From assembly GCA_003648085.1 (NCBI GenBank), contig QMOC01000008.1, forward strand, positions 1 through 14,457: 14,457 nucleotides of DNA. The letters run 5' to 3'. The translations under genes and the position numbers were made by a program. The stretch is from Chloroflexota bacterium. GTDB lineage: Bacteria; Chloroflexota; Anaerolineae; B4-G1. The first letter of the stretch is position 1. Each line of letters opens with the position of its first letter. This document shows positions 8,001 to 14,457 of the stretch, in pieces. Below the pieces are notes generated by a model. That model ran no database searches. It was given only the letters and a program-made list of their open reading frames with translations, and had not been told where the DNA came from.

Positions 8001-8385
8001 GCAGGCGGAGGACCTATGGCGGCGCGCGGTAGCGCTCTACCGAGGGGATTTCCTGCCCGAGGTGCAGCGGGTGTGGTGCGTGCCAAAGCGGGAGGCGCTC
8101 CGGGAGATGTACGTTGAGGCGCTTATCGGGGTTGGGCGATGCTATGAGGCGCGGAGGGAGTTCGAGGGGGCAATCACCTGGTACAGGCGTGCCCTGGAAG
8201 TGGATGAACTGCGGGAGGATGTCCACCGGCTCATTATACACTGCTACGTCCAGGCAGGCCGGCGTTCTGAGGCGCTGGCGCAATACCATCGGTGCCGGGA
8301 GATCCTCAGGCGAGAGTTGGGCATCGAACCCTCGGTCGAGACAAAGAGGCTGTACGAGCGGATTGCTGGAAGGAGGGTAGACTGA
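5041..8385 (+). CDS. STAND ATPase transcriptional regulator (MalT-type, TPR, C-terminal BTAD)
   Basis: Up to 1114 residues. Residues 55-90 (LVRSKLLVPSP, LTLVSA) are the usual lead-in of MalT-like proteins. Walker A is APAGYGKTS (90-98), Walker B FVVVVDNY (178-185), sensor HLMLGSR (210-216), lid region EGWITGVLLLADL (271-283), and YRYHNLFRDFL (370-380) closes the arm. Residues ~400-860 are TPR-like helical repeats, the likely ligand-sensing part. About 871-960 is a winged-helix DNA-binding domain (GRLEIYAFGGG, ELFFYIILHG, VIFWPE, NSFHTTLYRMRRAVG), and about 964-1110 a bacterial transcriptional activator domain (DYWFDVEEFEAL to ELGIEPS). It should work as a ligand-gated, ATP-dependent activator in the cytoplasm. 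Residues 1-30 are encoded by a palindromic repeat and precede the conserved region; the TTG at 5179 is an alternative start. Target genes and ligand are unknown. Confidence 0.88.
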   Translation: MLGAKQGRRPGFSREIPDKSGPPSRFAPQTGYPQSDERATVGTSKTLVAFGFTLVRSKLLVPSPAGLLHRPQVCQAIERGLECKLTLVSAPAGYGKTSALVDFAQHSPVPVCWYTADEHDRDLGTFIEYLVGAIGERFLGFGKRTRAALASVVGDLFRDPTVVVGELVNEMLEIETPFVVVVDNYEALDGAFGIRTFVHRLLEVLPFNCHLMLGSRVLPDVPVTRLVAKRQLVGLTAQDLRFAPQEIQDLLRLSGIEVSEKQAKAIATNSEGWITGVLLLADLLHDEAKATLRDVERATAGTYGYLATEVLNRQPPEIQHFLRTSAVLREMSPRLCHQVLQIRNPRALLAEVERRNLFITRFGKGAVATYRYHNLFRDFLCEQLRRRDPAHYAELHRRAAERFERDNDVEEAVYHYLAAEDYPDATALMERVAMEWFTRGRVETLLRWAEALPEEVRTQAPWLSLYQSRVLTDRYDYKRARQALAHAEAGFAARGDMARLARVHNQRATLALFEGRYEEAIVEAQTALEMLGQDGVVERAEAQRLIGRAYVGLGRLAEGIAELQEALALFRQVGSPYDVANLLQDIAHAFISLGSLNEAAVHLNEAITIRRRLGAPVPLAGVLNNLGYLHYLRGEYRESLALYEEGLAAARRGDDLRYQAYISVGMADLYRDVGAYERAESLYNAGWQIAQESEPGLAFYTLAAQADMYRWQGDYIRARALLREARQLAEEKGLDFEARGLLLATEGIALAESGEVEAGLRLLSEALRFLEQRQAKRELARSHFLLAKAHLLAGNRPQAVAELRRALDLADEIGTHQFAVVEGQHAQDLLRLGIAEGVATCRAIAERGQQLRAFAEDLVQVGAKEKEGVVGRLEIYAFGGGRVVRDGHSISSSEWQAAMVKELFFYIILHGPLERDAIGVIFWPELSVRKMRNSFHTTLYRMRRAVGADTIVVEGGQYRLGDVDYWFDVEEFEALVERARLLPPYDWQAEDLWRRAVALYRGDFLPEVQRVWCVPKREALREMYVEALIGVGRCYEARREFEGAITWYRRALEVDELREDVHRLIIHCYVQAGRRSEALAQYHRCREILRRELGIEPSVETKRLYERIAGRRVD
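5046..5124. repeat. Three-armed palindromic element
   Basis: The core 5062-5109 consists of an outer stem CGGAGG/CCTCCG (5062-5067 with 5104-5109) enclosing two perfect hairpins, CCCGGC-TTCA-GCCGGG (5068-5083) and CCCCGA-TAAA-TCGGGG (5088-5103), joined by AAAT. The symmetry continues imperfectly outwards to CGGTGC (5046-5051) with GCACCG (5119-5124). The whole can fold as a cloverleaf in RNA or as a cruciform in DNA. It looks like a dispersed REP/MITE-like element inserted at the start of the regulator gene; no second copy is in the window, so dispersal is an inference. Confidence 0.7.
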
Positions 8386-8592
8386 GCCAGACATCCGCGC
8401 ACTGGCCGGCTGGCTGAATCCTGCATTGCCCGGCTAACTACGGCTTGCCCAGGTCTCCTCTTTCGTGAGATAACCGCACTTTGGAACCACGCTAGGACGT
8501 CCCCCTCCAGGTCCATCACGAAGAGGTCCAACTTGTCCCCGCCATCCCGAAAGGTGTGAATACGATGACGAGAGCCGAACACTCTGATCTAG
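8386..8592. other. Gap with no convincing gene
   Basis: This stretch lies between the regulator stop and the hairpin after the giant secreted-protein gene. On the minus strand at about 8570-8484 a short open stretch reads RHRIHTFRDGGDKLDLFVMDLEGD, which is faintly like one blade of a TolB-type beta-propeller. It lacks neighbouring blades and a ribosome binding site and runs on into the antisense of the regulator. It may be a decayed remnant; no functional feature is called. Confidence 0.3.
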
Positions 8593-8623
8593 AAGGGGGC
8601 CGCCGAACATCGGTGGCCCCCTT
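8593..8623 (-). terminator. GC-rich hairpin after the giant secreted-protein gene
   Basis: AAGGGGGCCGCCGA (8593-8606) and TCGGTGGCCCCCTT (8610-8623) form a 14-bp stem with one G-T wobble and a three-base loop. It lies 22 bases past the stop of the minus-strand secreted protein, and also downstream of the plus-strand regulator, so it may serve both convergent genes. The T tract is poor on either side. A near-identical hairpin is found after the second tail-bearing gene at 14329-14357. Confidence 0.6.
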
Positions 8624-8644
8624 ACGCTTCCGCCCTAAGCAAGA

Positions 8645-11600
8645 CTACGGACTGTAGTTCCGTATCACGAGGGGCAGGTAGACGGCGCGACAGGTCACGA
8701 CCGCCGTCGTCGTCAGAACGCTGCCGGCCGACTTGGTCCCATCGCTCTGCGAGACGGCGGTGATGATGACGGTGTCGTCGTCGCCATCCGCCGCAGTAGC
8801 CGGGATGTCCACCGTGACCTCCACGTCGGCCCCTGCACTTCCTGCCAGCGGCCCGACGCTACGCGGCAGGTCCACCGGCCAGGCGCCCCCGCTTGGGGAG
8901 AGGTCGAAGGTATCGGTGCAGTTGCCGGTGTTGGTCACCCGCAGCGTGTAGGTCACCGTCGTGCCGGGCGCGCCGCTTTGGGCATCAGTGGGTGGCTCGA
9001 GCGTCACGCCGTAGTGACAGTAGTTGAACTGGATCACCCAATCGTCCGGTTGTGGGTCGGCGTTCTCCACCCACAGGCTCTCGGTGATGACGTCGGTACC
9101 CCGGGTGGCGGTCAGGACGGGGAAGGTCTTGGTGAGCACGTGCCATGTGTCCGGCGCGACATCCGTCGCCTCCCAGGTTAGTGAGTTGGCGGTGGCGACG
9201 ACGCTGCCGGTGCCGCTGGTCCAGTCCACCAGGTCCAGCGACTCGGTCCAGGTCTCTACCAGCGTGAATGTGACGGGGGCGGTGTGGGTGATCCAGACCC
9301 GGTCAACGATCTCGACGGTGTCGCCGGCGACGACGGTGGCCGGGAAGGTGCCAATTAGCGCGTCGTTGACGTAGACCTCTTTCTCCCAGGCTGTCTGCGG
9401 CCCTTGCAGGACGACGTCCCGACCGTAGGGGAGAATCCAGTGGTCGGGCTGCAGCCACTCCCAGATGGTGATGACGCCGGTATCGGTGACGTGGAAGGTC
9501 TTGGTCAGCGTCTCGCTCCGGCCGGGTATCAGGGTGACGCCCCAGCCATAGATACCGCCGGGCAACTGACCCACCGCGCCGATGGTATGGACCTCATTTG
9601 CGATCTCCACCGGGTAGCCGTCCCAGTCCTCGTAGATGTAGGTGAAGAGCGGCAGGGTACCGGTGTAGTTCAGTGTCTCCACGATCTCCACCGTGTCACC
9701 AGGCGCGACGGTGAAGGGGCCGTCCTCGGGCGCACCCATCCGGTCACCGTTGATGTAGACGTTCTTCTCCCAGGTGAGGTCCGGCAGAGGGCCGACGTGG
9801 AACTCGTGCGTATCCACCAGTTCCCTGCCGCAGTAGGAGAGGGTGGCGGTGTTGACGACGATGGTGGAGATAGGGGCGGTGGCGGTGACGTCGAAGGTGA
9901 GGGTGACGGCGCTGTACGGCGCGATGGCGTCGTAGAAGTAAACAGCGTCATCTCCGGCGTCGTAGAAGCAGTTGTAGCCGCCGCAGGACAGGTTGCCGGC
10001 GTAGACGGTGCCGGCGGGGATGACATCGGTCAGGGTCGGCGTGACGGCCAGTTCACCGGTGTTGCCGATGACGATGGTGTAGCCAGCCACGTCGCCTGAG
10101 TAGACCCAGTCGGGGCCCGTCTTGTCCAGTTCCAGCCGGCACTCGCAGTCTGGGCACTGCACCAGTTGCTCGTGCAGGGTGCTGGGGTTGAGGCCCCCGG
10201 TCGAGCCGTCCACGACGTAGATGTTGCCCAGTTGGTTGTCCCCCTCCACGCGATAGACGCTATAGGCGGGGTCAGGGCCGTAGGCGAAAGCGCCGGCCGC
10301 CAGACTGAAGTAGGCCGAGCGTTGCAGCAGGAAACCGACCGCATCTATGCCGTTGGCGATCCAGAGTTGGGGGTCGCCGTCGTGCTCTTTCTCCATGTCG
10401 GCCATACCCCACCACGGCTCAGGCAGCGGGCCCAGGTCGGCGTTGGGTGGGTTAAAGGTGGCGGCGGCGATGTCGTAGCACTGGGTGTCGGCGTAGACGA
10501 CATCGTTAAAATCTACACCACCGCCCACACAGACCGCGCCTGCAGCGCCGATCCAGGGCACGAACCAGCCGGCATGAAAGTCGAAACCGGCCGGGATATG
10601 GGTAAAGTTGCCCAGGAGAGCCGCCGTGTTGGTATCGGGATGATACTCGTACAGTGTGGTCAGGTTGCCGCCGCCGGGCGCGTTGGCGCCGCCGGTGATG
10701 TAGCAGACGTTGTTGGCGCGGTCTACGACGATGTCGTGCGCCCAGATGCCGTTCGCCGGCAGCGGAGCCGGTATAGGCGGCGTATCCCAACTGTCGGTCG
10801 CGATGTTGTAGCGGTGCCAGACGCCGACGACGTTGCCCGTTGTGTCGGGCAGCAGAAGGATGACCGGATCGCCGACCGCGTTATAGCCAAAGCAGGCGTC
10901 CACGGGGAAGGTGATGACGGGGGTCGGTTCCAGCGCACCGGTGGTCCAGGAATCGGTGGTCGGGTCGTAGATGTCCACTGCACCGCCGCTGTTCAAACCG
11001 CCGACGTTGTAGGTCAATCCGGCGTACTCGATGACAGCGCCATCCATTGAGGGATGAGGCGAGACGGCCCGCGCCTCCCAGGTGCCTATGACGGCGTGTT
11101 TCTCGATGACCGTCATGTCCGAGAAGGCCGGGTGGCTGGCGAGAGAGGCGGTGACAGTGACGAAGACGGTGGTGCTGGGTGGTGTATCGCTGTCTATCTT
11201 GACGAGGGCCTCGAAGGCTCGGGTACCGCCGTTGGGGACCACGCCCAATGTGGAAGGTATCTCGAGTACGGTCACGCCGGGGCTGGTAGCGTAGTCAATG
11301 AACACCTCGTCGTCGAAACCGGTGTGATTGACGAAGGTGATCTCGTGGATCTGCGGCGTGCAGGGGCAGCCCTCGGCCTGGATGGACTCTGGTTCCAGGA
11401 TGGCAGCCCCGCTGGTAACCCGGCAGCCGGTCATGCGCACCTGGTCTATCTGGGCATAGTGGCCATAATAGGTCCCACCGCCGAGATCCTCGCCGTAATA
11501 GTGCCAGCGGATCACGTTGTTGTTGCCACTCAGGTAAGGCGACAGGTCCACCTCGACCAGTTCGCTAGGGAGGCCCAAAAAGCCGCCGTGACCTTCGTCC

Positions 11601-14137
11601 CAGTGCAGCACGTTGGTCCAGGTCCCCCCACCGTTGGTGCTGACGTCCAGATCCAGCCAGTCAATTCCCGGCCAATTGTAATCGGATACATCGTCATAGG
11701 AGGCCCGGTAGCGCAGCGTGGTGGTCGGCAGGGTGGCAACGTCCAGGATGGGCGTGCGCAGTTCGGTGTCGTAGGCCGGTCCCGCCCAGGGAGCAGGCGA
11801 GTGCGCTGCCTCACCGCCACCGTCGGTCAGGTTGTCCACACCCCAGAAGGTGTTGGTGTCCCAGTAGTAGCCGTTACCCGTGTTGTCCAGCACACTCCAG
11901 CCGGCCGGCGGGACGCCGTTCTCGAAGTCCTCAATGAAGCCAAACACCTCGTACCCCGGTGCGGTGCAGGTCGCCAGATCGGGCTGGAGTGCAAAGTCCT
12001 CGCTGGCGTCGCCGGTCAGCGGGCCGATGATGCGCTCTTCGGGCAGGTAGCCGACCGCTTCGACGCGGAAGGTGTAGGTGACCAGGCTGGCCAGAGTCAG
12101 GCTGTAGTAGCCGGTGAAGGGGTCGCTCCAGACCTCGTTGTCCGGCGCGGGCGGGCTGACGGGGGCGCCCAGGACGGTGATGTGGGCGCGCACCGGATAG
12201 CCGGTGTTCGCGTCGGTGACGGTGCCCTCGACGACGTAAAAGCCGGCCGGGTCGAGGGGCAAGTCCACCTGGGCCCAACTGCTGACGGTGATGCCAATGA
12301 TGGTGTGGGGCTGGTAGCCGTAGGCCATGGCGGTGACATCGTAGGTCCCCGGCGGTGCATAGATCTCATAGTAGCCACCCGCGTCCGCAGTGCCGAAATA
12401 GAGCGTACCGGTGGGTTGGAGGGTGGCCCAGAGCCGGGCCCCAGGCAGGCCGCGCAGCGTGGTCGCGTCGTAGACGGTGCCGTAGATGCCGTCCGAAAGA
12501 AACGGTTCGGTGTCCAGCCAGACATCCGGGTCGCCACGCCGGTCGTCGGACCACTGAATGTAGAAGCGACCGTTGCCGGCCGCACTGGTCTCGTAGTCGC
12601 TATGATAGCAGACGGCCAGGTTGGGGTCGAGCACCACGGGGGAGGAGACATCGCTGACGCGCACGTTGGGCCGGAAGGTGACTCCGTTGTCGTACGAAAC
12701 GGCCTTGTAGTAGTCGAACATAAAGTTATTGGCCGCATCCAGCCGGCGGTCGTACCAAAAGGCACCGACCGTCCCGTTGTCGGCGACGGCCAGGGCGGGG
12801 AACCACTGGTCGGTCGCGGTGGCGTCGTCGTTGAGTTGGATTTCGGGTCCCCAGGTGGCTCCCCGGTCCGTCGAGCGGCGGTAGTAGACGTTGACCACGT
12901 CGCCGAAGTCCTGTCCGTCAGGGTCGTAGGAGTAGACGACGTGCAGGTTGCTGTTATGATCCACCGCGATCTGGGGAGCGGGCCAGTAACGGATATTCCC
13001 GTTGAGGGCATTGCGGCCACAGGTGGTGGTGGCGGTCGCATCGCGGGGGTTCCACTGGTTGCTCATCGGGTTGGTGATGTAGTTCCAGGTCACGCCGCCG
13101 TCGGTCGAACGCACCGCCTCGATGTCGATGGTATCGGGCGTGACGTCCCAGTGGACCCAGGCGACGTAGACGTCACCGTTGACCGGATCCACGGCAGGCC
13201 AGGCGGCCTGGACGACAGCATGACCGCTGATGTCCACCGGCACAGACCACGTAGCGCCGGCGTCATCGGAGGTGGTGACGTAGATGTGACCGTCAATCCA
13301 GTCGGTCCAGGTCGTGTAGAGACGGCCGTAGTAGGGGCTGGCGGGATTGTTGTCCACCGTCATATGAGGCATGTCGGTGAGGCCGGCGTAGATCATGCCG
13401 ACGAAGGTGGACGAGGTGCAGCCGGCGCCCAGGTCCCACAGCCCCACACCGTTGGTGTGCAGCGCAGAGTGATAGAAGTGGCCGTCTTTGCGCCGCCAGA
13501 CGATGGTGGGGTCCCCCCAGGAATCGGGGCCAATCGAGCCGTGATCTACCCAGGTCGCGCCGTCGTCGTGGGAGTGACTGAAGCCGGTGGAGCCGGTGCC
13601 CAGCATCACGCCGCTCCAGGCATCGTTGTAGGCGGAGCAGAGGATGCCGGTGTCCGGGTTGCGAGCGATGCTGGTCTCGCTCTGGGTGGCCGAGGGGTGG
13701 GTTTCGCCCGCCGGGTCGTTGACCAGGACGTCGTTGCCCAGCGCGAAAGGCGCCGAGGGCAGCGCGGCGGGTGCCCAGGACTTGACTCGGCCCAGTTCTT
13801 CCTCGCGCCCACAGGCGATGAGCAATTTGGTCTCGAATATGCCCGACATAAGGCTCAGTTTGGCAGGATCGTCGAGCAGCGCGCAGTCGGCCTGGGGCAG
13901 TGGCGTCGTCGGGGCGGCGCCCAGGGCGGACATCAGTTTGGCGCCCGGCGTGGGCGGCTTGGGCGGTGGTGGTGTTTTCTCACGCTCCGGGGTTGGCGGC
14001 GTCTCCAGCGCGGATTCGGCAAGTATGGGGGGAACGGGCCTCTCAGCCGTGGTTGCGCCCACGCTTGCCGTGAAGAGCACAAGCAGCATCGTGAGCGTCA
14101 AGCCCAGGCTAATGAGTCTGAAATGCATCGCTTTCAT
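8645..14137 (-). CDS. Giant secreted Asp-box/Kelch mosaic protein with YLPLVIRNYSP tail
   Basis: 1830 residues, extracellular. The signal peptide is residues 1-28, followed by a Pro-rich stretch at 46-66. Residues ~140-545 are a BNR/sialidase-like propeller with Asp-boxes (SxDxGxTW) at 189, 290, 344, 422 and 481. Residues ~550-720 hold two carboxypeptidase-regulatory-like beta domains (GTVYDATTLRGLPGA; GTVTDANTGYPV). Residues ~733-905 resemble a MAM/choice-of-anchor-J domain (FIEDFENGVPPAGWSV). An Ig-like region (~910-1015), a Kelch-like propeller (~1017-1315; VDIYDPTTDSW, YNIATDSWDTP), a DUF11-like domain (~1335-1440), two ~120-residue tandem modules beginning WEKNVYIN (1456) and WEKEVYVN (1584), and a final beta domain (~1708-1815) follow. 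No sialidase catalytic set or peptidase motif was found, so binding or a structural surface role is likely. The start at 14137 has AAGGAGGA six bases upstream. Individual domain boundaries are approximate. Confidence 0.88.
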   Translation of the reverse strand: MKAMHFRLISLGLTLTMLLVLFTASVGATTAERPVPPILAESALETPPTPEREKTPPPPKPPTPGAKLMSALGAAPTTPLPQADCALLDDPAKLSLMSGIFETKLLIACGREEELGRVKSWAPAALPSAPFALGNDVLVNDPAGETHPSATQSETSIARNPDTGILCSAYNDAWSGVMLGTGSTGFSHSHDDGATWVDHGSIGPDSWGDPTIVWRRKDGHFYHSALHTNGVGLWDLGAGCTSSTFVGMIYAGLTDMPHMTVDNNPASPYYGRLYTTWTDWIDGHIYVTTSDDAGATWSVPVDISGHAVVQAAWPAVDPVNGDVYVAWVHWDVTPDTIDIEAVRSTDGGVTWNYITNPMSNQWNPRDATATTTCGRNALNGNIRYWPAPQIAVDHNSNLHVVYSYDPDGQDFGDVVNVYYRRSTDRGATWGPEIQLNDDATATDQWFPALAVADNGTVGAFWYDRRLDAANNFMFDYYKAVSYDNGVTFRPNVRVSDVSSPVVLDPNLAVCYHSDYETSAAGNGRFYIQWSDDRRGDPDVWLDTEPFLSDGIYGTVYDATTLRGLPGARLWATLQPTGTLYFGTADAGGYYEIYAPPGTYDVTAMAYGYQPHTIIGITVSSWAQVDLPLDPAGFYVVEGTVTDANTGYPVRAHITVLGAPVSPPAPDNEVWSDPFTGYYSLTLASLVTYTFRVEAVGYLPEERIIGPLTGDASEDFALQPDLATCTAPGYEVFGFIEDFENGVPPAGWSVLDNTGNGYYWDTNTFWGVDNLTDGGGEAAHSPAPWAGPAYDTELRTPILDVATLPTTTLRYRASYDDVSDYNWPGIDWLDLDVSTNGGGTWTNVLHWDEGHGGFLGLPSELVEVDLSPYLSGNNNVIRWHYYGEDLGGGTYYGHYAQIDQVRMTGCRVTSGAAILEPESIQAEGCPCTPQIHEITFVNHTGFDDEVFIDYATSPGVTVLEIPSTLGVVPNGGTRAFEALVKIDSDTPPSTTVFVTVTASLASHPAFSDMTVIEKHAVIGTWEARAVSPHPSMDGAVIEYAGLTYNVGGLNSGGAVDIYDPTTDSWTTGALEPTPVITFPVDACFGYNAVGDPVILLLPDTTGNVVGVWHRYNIATDSWDTPPIPAPLPANGIWAHDIVVDRANNVCYITGGANAPGGGNLTTLYEYHPDTNTAALLGNFTHIPAGFDFHAGWFVPWIGAAGAVCVGGGVDFNDVVYADTQCYDIAAATFNPPNADLGPLPEPWWGMADMEKEHDGDPQLWIANGIDAVGFLLQRSAYFSLAAGAFAYGPDPAYSVYRVEGDNQLGNIYVVDGSTGGLNPSTLHEQLVQCPDCECRLELDKTGPDWVYSGDVAGYTIVIGNTGELAVTPTLTDVIPAGTVYAGNLSCGGYNCFYDAGDDAVYFYDAIAPYSAVTLTFDVTATAPISTIVVNTATLSYCGRELVDTHEFHVGPLPDLTWEKNVYINGDRMGAPEDGPFTVAPGDTVEIVETLNYTGTLPLFTYIYEDWDGYPVEIANEVHTIGAVGQLPGGIYGWGVTLIPGRSETLTKTFHVTDTGVITIWEWLQPDHWILPYGRDVVLQGPQTAWEKEVYVNDALIGTFPATVVAGDTVEIVDRVWITHTAPVTFTLVETWTESLDLVDWTSGTGSVVATANSLTWEATDVAPDTWHVLTKTFPVLTATRGTDVITESLWVENADPQPDDWVIQFNYCHYGVTLEPPTDAQSGAPGTTVTYTLRVTNTGNCTDTFDLSPSGGAWPVDLPRSVGPLAGSAGADVEVTVDIPATAADGDDDTVIITAVSQSDGTKSAGSVLTTTAVVTCRAVYLPLVIRNYSP

Positions 14138-14142
14138 CGAAC

Positions 14143-14150
14143 TCCTCCTT
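14143..14150 (-). promoter_or_regulatory. Strong ribosome binding site of the giant secreted protein
   Basis: AAGGAGGA on the minus strand ends about six bases before the ATG at 14137. It favours this start over the internal ATG three codons later (MHFRL). Confidence 0.75.
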
Positions 14151-14248
14151 GGTCTTGAAGCAGTGGCTCACGTGAAACATTTCCTCGTCGCGCGGGTTTC
14201 TCTGCTCTAGAGTGACGTCATAGGCACCGCCTCCCCTTGCTTTTATTA

Positions 14249-14277
14249 TTTGTACTACATTTCATACCCGCTGTCAA
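14249..14277 (-). promoter_or_regulatory. Sigma-70-type promoter of the giant secreted protein
   Basis: On the minus strand a perfect TTGACA (14277-14272) is followed after 17 bp by TACAAA (14254-14249) in an AT-rich patch. Transcription from about 14242 would give a leader of about 105 bases. That leader contains three short palindromes: TGACGTCA (14213-14220), CTCTAGAG (14205-14212) and TCACGTGA (14168-14175). They might be operators but are too short to call. Confidence 0.6.
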
Positions 14278-14328
14278 ATGTGAGTGGCCCGGCGTTTTGG
14301 AGAGTAGTAAGCCCCTTTCATCGCCAGG

Positions 14329-14357
14329 AAGGGGCCGCCGAGCATCGGCGGCCCCTT
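14329..14357 (-). terminator. GC-rich hairpin after the second tail-bearing gene
   Basis: AAGGGGCCGCCGA (14329-14341) and TCGGCGGCCCCTT (14345-14357) form a perfect 13-bp stem with a GCA loop, 27 bases past the stop at 14385. It is almost the same sequence as the hairpin at 8593-8623. It also separates this gene from the promoter of the giant secreted protein on the same strand, so the two genes are transcribed separately. Confidence 0.65.
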
Positions 14358-14384
14358 ATATGCCCCTGCCCGTCTCACCCAGGG

Positions 14385-14457
14385 CTACGGACTATAGTTC
14401 CGCAGCACGGGGAATAAGAGATAGCGCAGCCAGACAGTGATGGCCCTGCTTGCCGTA
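14385..14457 (-). CDS. C-terminal fragment of a second secreted protein with the NYSP tail
   Basis: Only the last 23 codons are in the window; the gene continues beyond the right edge. They read TASRAITVWLRYLLFPVLRNYSP followed by TAG at 14387-14385. The end matches that of the giant secreted protein (VYLPLVIRNYSP) in pattern: aromatic, two aliphatics, Pro, aliphatics, Arg-Asn-Tyr-Ser-Pro and stop. The DNA is also nearly the same over the last codons (CTACGGACT, one varying base, TAGTTCCG on the plus strand). This makes it a probable paralogue or co-sorted surface protein encoded in tandem on the same strand. Nothing can be said of its main domains. Confidence 0.7.
   Translation of the reverse strand, partial: TASRAITVWLRYLLFPVLRNYSP

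Noticed and set aside
8244..8582. Minus-strand frame with FRDGGDKLDLFVMDLEGD, faintly like a TolB propeller blade
   Set aside because: A single blade-like stretch without neighbours, running into the antisense of the regulator; at most a decayed remnant.
10166..11050. Open frame of 294 codons on the plus strand
   Set aside because: Antisense shadow of the Kelch region, with the same biased composition.
11054..14158. Open frame of 1034 codons on the plus strand, antisense to the giant secreted protein
   Set aside because: It is a shadow of strong codon bias on the other strand: low-complexity Val/Gly/Arg/Asp composition, no recognisable domain, no ribosome binding site, and it even covers the promoter-proximal signal-peptide region of a gene with clear Asp-boxes and Kelch motifs.
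14138..14248. Possible riboswitch in the ~105-base leader of the giant secreted protein
   Set aside because: Only short palindromes were seen and no recognised aptamer core could be matched.

Overview
The window comes from a GC-rich bacterium, most likely a member of the Chloroflexota (Anaerolineae-like). This is an inference from gene content: a MalT-type STAND ATPase carrying a C-terminal BTAD activator domain, a GT39 membrane glycosyltransferase, a very large secreted Asp-box/Kelch protein ending in YLPLVIRNYSP, and a DUF4352-like secreted-type protein. No rRNA, tRNA, CRISPR array, transposase or phage gene was seen.

Layout. (1) 1-1040 (+): the 3' part of a gene cut by the window edge, with a sortase-like beta region lacking the catalytic Cys, followed by a DUF4352-like domain. 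(2) 1142-3253 (-): a short operon. A candidate leaderless promoter drives a 101-residue protein with two membrane segments, whose stop overlaps the start of a GT39-type glycosyltransferase. The stop of that gene overlaps the start of an acyl-CoA dehydrogenase that breaks off after about 46 codons and runs, out of frame, into the last 70 codons of a nitronate monooxygenase. The last element is a chimeric pseudogene. (3) 3310-4866 (-): a succinyl-CoA-synthetase-beta-like ATP-grasp protein fused to a C-terminal two-motif [4Fe-4S] ferredoxin domain, with no alpha-subunit gene in view. (4) 4867-5040: a divergent control region. (5) 5041-8385 (+): a STAND/TPR/BTAD regulator whose first codons are made of a 48-bp three-armed palindromic element, so its true start is uncertain. 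(6) 8645-14137 (-): an 1830-residue secreted mosaic protein with a clear promoter, ribosome binding site and signal peptide. (7) 14385-14457 (-): the last 23 codons of a second protein with the same C-terminal tail; both genes are followed by nearly the same GC-rich hairpin.

How the parts relate. The STAND regulator sits divergent to the Fe-S/ATP-grasp gene and convergent with the giant secreted protein; which genes it controls cannot be read from the sequence. The two secreted proteins look like members of one surface-protein family, tandemly arranged and sharing tail and terminator. Most worth following up are the ATP-grasp/ferredoxin fusion, the shared tail with its conserved 3' module, the three-armed repeat at the regulator start, and the dehydrogenase/monooxygenase deletion scar. 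None of these proves a new system on its own.
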